Of a stretch of 11,293 nucleotides of DNA, positions 8,084-11,293 are shown one piece after another. Each line of letters begins with the position of its first letter. Position 1 is the first letter of the stretch. Below the pieces are notes generated by a model that was not told the DNA's origin, made no database searches, and saw only the letters and a program-made list of their open reading frames with translations. The position numbers and the translations under genes are program-made. Source of the stretch: CAZVAR01 sp964625225 (GTDB taxonomy: Bacteria > Pseudomonadota > Alphaproteobacteria > JAJUGE01); contig CAZVAR010000125.1 in the NCBI GenBank assembly GCA_964625225.1, positions 1 through 11,293 on the forward strand, read 5' to 3'.

Positions 8084-8647
8084 TCAAGCAGCCTCCGGCA
8101 CCGGCTCGCGCCAGATCCAAGCGGGGGGATCGCTCGCCGGAAAAGACAGCACGGAGGCGAGATCGACCCGGTCGCCGGCCGGCTCGGGAGTCGTCTCCGG
8201 CGTCTCCCGGCGGGTATCGTCCGCTTCGCCGCCGGCCCGCGGCACCGCGCCGCGCGGGTCGAGCAGCGTGTACCGCCAGCCCTGCCGTCGGGCGAACGCA
8301 ACCGCGGCGTCCCGGTTCGGGAAAGTCAGCCGAACCTGGCTCTGCGTGTCCGCCGACGCTGTCCAGCCCATCAGGAACTCGGGCTCCGGTTTCGCGCTCG
8401 GCTCGAACTCCAGAACCCAATGCCGCGTGCCCGCCATGCCCGACTGCACGGCGCTGCGTCCCGGGCGGTAGATCCGGACCATGGCCGACCGGGCCGGCGC
8501 CGGCAGCGGCGAGCCGTTCGGACGCGCATCGCCCCCGGGCGGCGCCGCGAGCGACGGGCTCCCGGCGGCTTCCCGCATTCCGGCGCGACGCGCCGGGAAG
8601 TCGCGTACGGTCGGTCTTGGGGCGTCAACGATCGTGGCAGTGCTCAT
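8084..8647 (-). CDS. NDUFS4-like complex I accessory protein with extended ends
   Basis: From ATG 8645-8647 (GGAGAAG upstream) the protein has 187 residues. The core, about 56-130, matches the ETC complex I subunit / NDUFS4 family: VRIYRPGRSAVQSGMAGT (57-74), HWVLEFEPSAKPEPEFLMGW (76-95), DTQSQVRLTFPNRDAAVAFA (100-119) and a final WRYTLLD. Family members are normally accessory subunits on the matrix or cytoplasmic arm of NADH:ubiquinone oxidoreductase and in bacteria are often only about 100 residues. Here a Pro/Ala/Arg-rich, probably disordered N-terminus (1-55) precedes the core. An acidic linker (about 135-165) follows and ends in SFPASDPPAW (168-177), a short motif seen in many small proteobacterial proteins of unknown role. 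No nuo genes are nearby, so it may be a divergent paralogue rather than the housekeeping subunit. It is the third gene of a run with DUF2905 and SPW proteins, 97 bases downstream of the DUF2905 stop. Confidence 0.85.
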   Translation of the reverse strand: MSTATIVDAPRPTVRDFPARRAGMREAAGSPSLAAPPGGDARPNGSPLPAPARSAMVRIYRPGRSAVQSGMAGTRHWVLEFEPSAKPEPEFLMGWTASADTQSQVRLTFPNRDAAVAFARRQGWRYTLLDPRGAVPRAGGEADDTRRETPETTPEPAGDRVDLASVLSFPASDPPAWIWREPVPEAA

Positions 8648-8744
8648 GATCCGCTTCTCCTCTCGGACCACAACACAGGAAGTCGTTCACACCTTCGGGC
8701 GGGGATCCTCGTTCATCGACACGCCGCAGCCGCGAGGCCGCGGC

Positions 8745-8945
8745 CTACCGGTTGAACCACCAGAGCAGCAGGGAGAGTGCGACGCTGGCGAGCAGGCTGG
8801 TCATGAGCGGGATGTAGACCCGGACGTTCCCGCGCTCGATCACGATGTCGCCCGGCAGGCGACCGAGGCCGAGCTTGGTCAGCCACGGCCAGAGCACGCC
8901 CAGAACGACCAGCAGGATCCCGGCAATGATCAGCCAGCGCGCCAT
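8745..8945 (-). CDS. DUF2905 family small membrane protein
   Basis: This 66-residue protein starts at ATG 8943-8945, with GGGGAG six bases upstream; a TTG two codons earlier is less likely. It has two predicted membrane helices, about 4-22 (RWLIIAGILLVVLGVLWPW) and about 46-63 (PLMTSLLASVALSLLLWW). They are joined by a short loop with GLGRLPGDIVIERGN (26-40), the conserved centre of DUF2905. It ends with FNR. The length and layout fit the family exactly. No function is known; members are assumed to sit in the inner membrane. It lies 51 bases downstream of the SPW-repeat gene on the same strand, with a perfect hairpin in between, so the two may be co-transcribed with attenuation. Confidence 0.9.
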   Translation of the reverse strand: MARWLIIAGILLVVLGVLWPWLTKLGLGRLPGDIVIERGNVRVYIPLMTSLLASVALSLLLWWFNR

Positions 8946-8968
8946 GTCCAACTCCCCGGCCCGGGAGA

Positions 8969-8991
8969 GGAGGGGCGCGTCGCGCCCCTCC
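8969..8991. terminator. Perfect 10-bp GC hairpin between SPW and DUF2905 genes
   Basis: GGAGGGGCGC (8969-8978) pairs perfectly with GCGCCCCTCC (8982-8991) around a three-base loop. It starts 5 bases past the SPW stop codon (8997) and ends 23 bases before the DUF2905 start. There is no T-run after it, so it may act as a partial terminator, an attenuator or an mRNA-stabilising stem. Confidence 0.5.
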
Positions 8992-8996
8992 CGGCC

Positions 8997-9362
8997 TCAC
9001 GCCGCCTGCATCTCGCCGCGATGCGCCGACCAGGCCCGCCATGTCGCGAGCGCGGCGACCAGCACTCCCAGGATCAGATGGGTCCAAAGGGCCGCGGACA
9101 GCGCCGCAAATCCGAGGAGCCAGGGCGAGACCGCCACCCAGAGGCCGAGGGCGGCATTGATCCACTCCTGCCACTCAGCAAAGCTCAGCAACGCGACCAC
9201 GGCAAGCGCCGCGATTACGGCGCCGCAGACCCAGGCGTTCCATGCCGGGGCCGTCTCGCCGGCGAAACCGAGGACCCAGGGCGAGACGAAGAGAGCAGCG
9301 CCAAGGACCATGTTGGCCCAGTCCTGAAGCTGAACCAGCGATCTGTCAGACAAGGCAGACAT
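8997..9362 (-). CDS. SPW repeat protein (inner membrane)
   Basis: This 121-residue membrane protein contains two copies of the SPW repeat. The first is QDWANMVLGAALFVSPWVLG (13-32), followed by an aromatic segment and a membrane helix (about 43-61). The second is EWINAALGLWVAVSPWLLGF (66-85), with a last helix at about 94-110. The SPW triplets are at 27-29 and 79-81. Four hydrophobic segments suggest an inner-membrane protein. The start at 9362 is chosen because AAGGAGGG lies seven bases upstream; ATG 9365, directly before it, is possible. An in-frame extension to 9413 (MSADAMWANF) has no clear ribosome binding site. The function of SPW proteins is unknown. This is the first gene of the run leading to DUF2905 and the NDUFS4-like protein. 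Confidence 0.88.
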   Translation of the reverse strand: MSALSDRSLVQLQDWANMVLGAALFVSPWVLGFAGETAPAWNAWVCGAVIAALAVVALLSFAEWQEWINAALGLWVAVSPWLLGFAALSAALWTHLILGVLVAALATWRAWSAHRGEMQAA

Positions 9363-9368
9363 CATCAG

Positions 9369-9376
9369 CCCTCCTT
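9369..9376 (-). promoter_or_regulatory. Strong ribosome binding site of the SPW gene
   Basis: AAGGAGGG on the minus strand lies before two consecutive ATG codons, at 9365 and 9362. Its core GGAGG is seven bases from the second ATG and four from the first, which favours 9362. Confidence 0.65.
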
Positions 9377-9804
9377 CCTGCACGAAGTTGGCCCACATCG
9401 CGTCAGCCGACATCGAGCGGTCCCGACTTCGATCGTCCTCGCAGGCGCGCACGGTGCGACCGACTTCGGTTCATGCACGGTCGGCAACGCCTACGTTGGG
9501 CCCGGAACAGCCGCGATCCGGCGGCGGTGCGGCGTCAGGTCGACCGCGAGCGCGTTCCGGGAGAGTGTGCAAGGAGAAGGAAGGAGTTCGGCGCCAGGCA
9601 GACCGGCCACGGCCGCCCGACCGCGCCTACGCGTTCAGCCCGAACCGGGCCGACGGTCACAGGTAACATACGGATCCCATCCTTCTCACGAAGCAACACG
9701 ATCCGCGGTCCACGCCAAGGTCAGACCCTTGTTCCCGCACCGGCCCCGCAATGCGGGCATCCGGTACCATCGATCTGGTAAGCGGATACGGCATGTCAAG
9801 AGGG

Positions 9805-9833
9805 GCGGCCGGCCCGCCCCGCAGGCCGGCCGC
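9805..9833. terminator. Strong 10-bp hairpin downstream of the SDR gene
   Basis: GCGGCCGGCC (9805-9814) pairs perfectly with GGCCGGCCGC (9824-9833) around a nine-base loop. An alternative stem, GGGGCGG (9802-9808) with CCGCCCC (9814-9820), overlaps it, so the element could switch between two folds. It lies about 75-100 bases past the SDR stop. No T-run follows on the minus strand, so its role as a terminator is uncertain. Confidence 0.38.
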
Positions 9834-9865
9834 AGCGAGCGGAACGGCGGACGGGACGGGCCGGT

Positions 9866-9880
9866 CGAGGCCAAGCCTCG
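9866..9880. terminator. Small hairpin just after the SDR gene
   Basis: CGAGGC (9866-9871) and GCCTCG (9875-9880) form a six-base-pair stem with a three-base loop, 27 bases past the SDR stop codon at 9908. It could be the SDR 3' end, together with the larger hairpin at 9805-9833. There is no T-run. Confidence 0.27.
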
Positions 9881-9907
9881 GCGATCACCCGCCCGCGCCG
9901 GGCCGTG

Positions 9908-10687
9908 TCAAAGGTTCCCGGGATAGGCGCCGCCGTCCATCAGCAGGTTCTGCCCGGTGATGAAGCCGGCGTGGGCGCTGCACAGGAAGGCGCAGGCCTT
10001 GCCGAACTCCTCCGCCGTCCCGAAGCGGCCGGCGGGATTCGCCTTCCGCCGCGCCTCGTAGATTTCCTCGACCGACTTCCCGGTCTGCTTCGCCGCGAAC
10101 TTCATGCCGCCGAGCAGCCGGTCGGTCTCGAAGGGTCCGGGCAGGAGGCCGTTGATCGTCACGTTCCGGGCGGCGAACTCGCGGCAGATCGTCGAGGAGA
10201 AACCGGTGAGCGCGAGCCGCGCCGCGGTCGAGAGGCCGAGATTGGGGAGCGGCATCTTCACCGAGGCCGAGGTGATGTTGACGATCCGGCCGAAGCCGCG
10301 CTCCGCCATCCCGTCGACCACGGCGGTGATCATCTCGACGTGGGTGAGGAGCTGCGCCTCCAGCGCGGCGAGCCAGCGGGCACGATCGTCGGTGCGGAAG
10401 TTTCCGGGCGGAGGGCCGCCGGCATTGGTGATCAGGATGTCAGGCTCGCGGCAGGCGGCAAGAGTGGCCGCCCGCCCTTCGGGCGTGGTGATGTCGCACA
10501 CGATCGGCGTCACGCTGACCCCGGTCTTCTGGGCGATCTCCTCCGCGGTCGCCATCAGCTCGCTCTCGGTGCGGGCGTTGATGACGAGGTCCACCCCCTC
10601 CTCGGCCAGCGCCATCGCGCAGCCCTTGCCGAGGCCCTTGCTCGCGGCGCAGACGATCGCCTTCCGGCCGGCAATACCAAGATCCAT
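9908..10687 (-). CDS. SDR family oxidoreductase with non-standard active site
   Basis: This 259-residue protein is a full-length classical-size short-chain dehydrogenase/reductase. ATG 10685-10687 is preceded by GGGAGGG, four bases away. The nucleotide-binding region is GRKAIVCAASKGLGKG (7-22), where the usual TGxxxGxG starts Cys-Ala instead of Thr-Gly. ITNAGGPPPG (86-95) corresponds to NNAG. The strand RIVNITSAS (134-142) supplies Ser140, and the C-terminus LLMDGGAYPGNL is typical. Counting 13 residues from Ser140, the position of the catalytic Tyr is Ser153 and that of the Lys is Arg157 (GLSTAARLALTGF). The classical YxxxK pair is therefore missing. A subgroup of SDRs with a similar GLS-x-x-AR segment exists and is usually named 3-oxoacyl-ACP reductase-like without proof. 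The gene lies 30 bases after the Hda stop codon and probably shares its transcript. Substrate and even catalysis are open. Confidence 0.93.
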   Translation of the reverse strand: MDLGIAGRKAIVCAASKGLGKGCAMALAEEGVDLVINARTESELMATAEEIAQKTGVSVTPIVCDITTPEGRAATLAACREPDILITNAGGPPPGNFRTDDRARWLAALEAQLLTHVEMITAVVDGMAERGFGRIVNITSASVKMPLPNLGLSTAARLALTGFSSTICREFAARNVTINGLLPGPFETDRLLGGMKFAAKQTGKSVEEIYEARRKANPAGRFGTAEEFGKACAFLCSAHAGFITGQNLLMDGGAYPGNL

Positions 10688-10717
10688 GCTTCCCTCCCTC
10701 GGGTTCGATGCGGAACG

Positions 10718-11293
10718 TTAGCCCGATTCCCCGCCACCGGCGAGAACCGCGCGCGCGAGCGCAGCGGTGATCGGCCGCCGCCGGGCGAGCGAGGCCTCGT
10801 CCAATGCGGCCACCGCGGCACGGGCCGCCTCGAACGAGCGCTCGATATGCCGCAGGAGATGGTCCACCACGTCCTGCCGGACCTGGAGCTGCCGGTCGGC
10901 GAACAGCTTGACGACCACCGCCGCCATCAGCGCGTCGTCCGGCGGCTGCACGCCGACGGCCGGGGCCGCGGCAAGGCGCGAGCGCAGGTCCGGCAACCGG
11001 ATCTGCCAGCGCGACGGCGGCCGGCGCGCGGTCAGCAGCATCGTCCCCCGCACCTCGGCGAGCAGGTTGTAGAGATGCAGCAGCGCCAGCTCATCGACGC
11101 CCGCGTCCGGCTCCTCGATCGCGCAGTGCGGACGGCCGCCGAGCAGGGCCACCGGATCGGCGCGGCCGAGCAGCTCTGCGGCGAGCAGCGGCCCACCGGA
11201 GCGGGCGCGCCAGACATTGGCGAGATGCGTCTTGCCGCAGCCGGGCGGGCCGTAAACCACCAGTGCGGGCGCCGGCCAGTCCGGCCAGCGGTC
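10718..11293 (-). CDS. hdaA: Hda/HdaA-type DnaA-family ATPase, 3' part
   Basis: The first codons lie past the right edge; 191 residues remain, starting DRWPDWPAPALVVYGPPG. The frame stays open to the edge, so the GTG at 11260 is internal. The Walker A motif is GPPGCGKTH. The Walker B region reads CAIEEPDAGVDELALLHLYNLL, with Glu-Glu where DnaA relatives usually have Asp-Asp. LPDLRSRLAAAP matches the arginine-finger segment and HIERSFEAARAAV the sensor II helix. The protein ends right after the AAA+ lid, with no DNA-binding domain IV, which marks it as Hda rather than DnaA. Hda with the DNA clamp stimulates ATP hydrolysis by DnaA and so limits re-initiation. The N-terminal clamp-binding peptide would be off the window. 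Its orientation towards the distant ppk-ppx fits the alphaproteobacterial hda locus. Confidence 0.87.
   Translation of the reverse strand, partial: DRWPDWPAPALVVYGPPGCGKTHLANVWRARSGGPLLAAELLGRADPVALLGGRPHCAIEEPDAGVDELALLHLYNLLAEVRGTMLLTARRPPSRWQIRLPDLRSRLAAAPAVGVQPPDDALMAAVVVKLFADRQLQVRQDVVDHLLRHIERSFEAARAAVAALDEASLARRRPITAALARAVLAGGGESG

Larger units (their letters stand above)
9366..9907. other. 542-base region without a convincing gene
   Basis: This stretch lies between the SPW gene and the SDR gene, both on the minus strand. The open frames crossing it on either strand have Arg/Pro/Ser-rich shadow composition and no family motif. It should contain the end of the SDR transcript and the promoter for the SPW run. 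What I see is two hairpins near the SDR end (9805-9833, 9866-9880), a lone TTGACA on the minus strand (9794-9799), and GGAAC-N16-CGTG on the minus strand (9711-9735). Part of it, about 9655-9800, is visibly less GC-rich than its surroundings, as expected for regulatory DNA. A small RNA cannot be excluded. Confidence 0.5.

Noticed and set aside
9242..9781. Plus-strand frames in the SPW-SDR gap (9242-9781, 9388-9666) as small genes
   Set aside because: The products are Arg/Pro/Ser-rich with no hydrophobic core or motif, lack a ribosome binding site, and partly overlap the SPW gene.
9771..9799. TTGACA on the minus strand at 9794-9799 as a sigma-70 promoter
   Set aside because: No acceptable -10 box occurs at 16-18 bases spacing (AGATCG or neighbours), and the nearest start in that direction is over 400 bases away.
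7502..9926. Plus-strand frames 7502-8755 and 8481-9926 crossing several minus-strand genes
   Set aside because: They run through coding and non-coding stretches alike without motifs, which is typical of frames kept open by high GC content.
1..11293. Mobile element, CRISPR, toxin-antitoxin or phage defence system
   Set aside because: I looked for transposase or integrase motifs, regularly spaced repeats and small paired genes and saw none; every long stretch is explained by metabolic or membrane genes.

Overview
The window is GC-rich DNA, almost certainly chromosomal and from an alphaproteobacterium. Three things point there: an Hda/HdaA-type DnaA paralogue in the same orientation as a ppk-ppx pair, an NDUFS4-like complex I accessory protein (in bacteria essentially an alphaproteobacterial family), and high-GC codon use throughout. 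I cannot fix the genus; a Rhodospirillales-like or neighbouring lineage is a guess.

Layout, left to right. (1) 1-2307, minus strand: the first 31 codons of an exopolyphosphatase (ppx), preceded by a complete polyphosphate kinase 1 (ppk1). (2) 2366-4455, plus strand: a SixA-like histidine phosphatase, divergent from ppk1, then a complete glycerol kinase (glpK). (3) 4507-7846, minus strand: a two-gene operon with a GT4 glycosyltransferase first and a glycogen-debranching/amylo-alpha-1,6-glucosidase-like enzyme second. The stop codon of the first overlaps the ribosome binding site of the second. (4) 8084-9362, minus strand: three small genes, an SPW-repeat membrane protein, a DUF2905 membrane protein and an NDUFS4-like protein with extra low-complexity ends. 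(5) 9366-9907: 542 bases with no convincing gene but several GC-rich hairpins. (6) 9908-11293, minus strand: an SDR oxidoreductase with a non-standard active site, 30 bases downstream of the 3' part of an Hda-family gene that runs off the right edge.

How the parts may fit. In many alphaproteobacteria hda, ppk and ppx lie close together in one direction. Here hda (right edge) and ppk-ppx (left edge) keep that direction but are separated by about 8.4 kb of metabolic and envelope/stress-type genes, which looks like an accessory block inserted into a conserved locus. Polyphosphate turnover, a phosphohistidine-type phosphatase, glycerol phosphorylation, a sugar-polymer enzyme pair and a respiratory accessory protein suggest an energy-storage or stress theme; this is inference from context. 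The least described parts are the SPW/DUF2905/NDUFS4-like cluster and the SDR with Ser/Arg in place of the catalytic Tyr/Lys. I saw no tRNA, rRNA, CRISPR array, transposase or phage gene.
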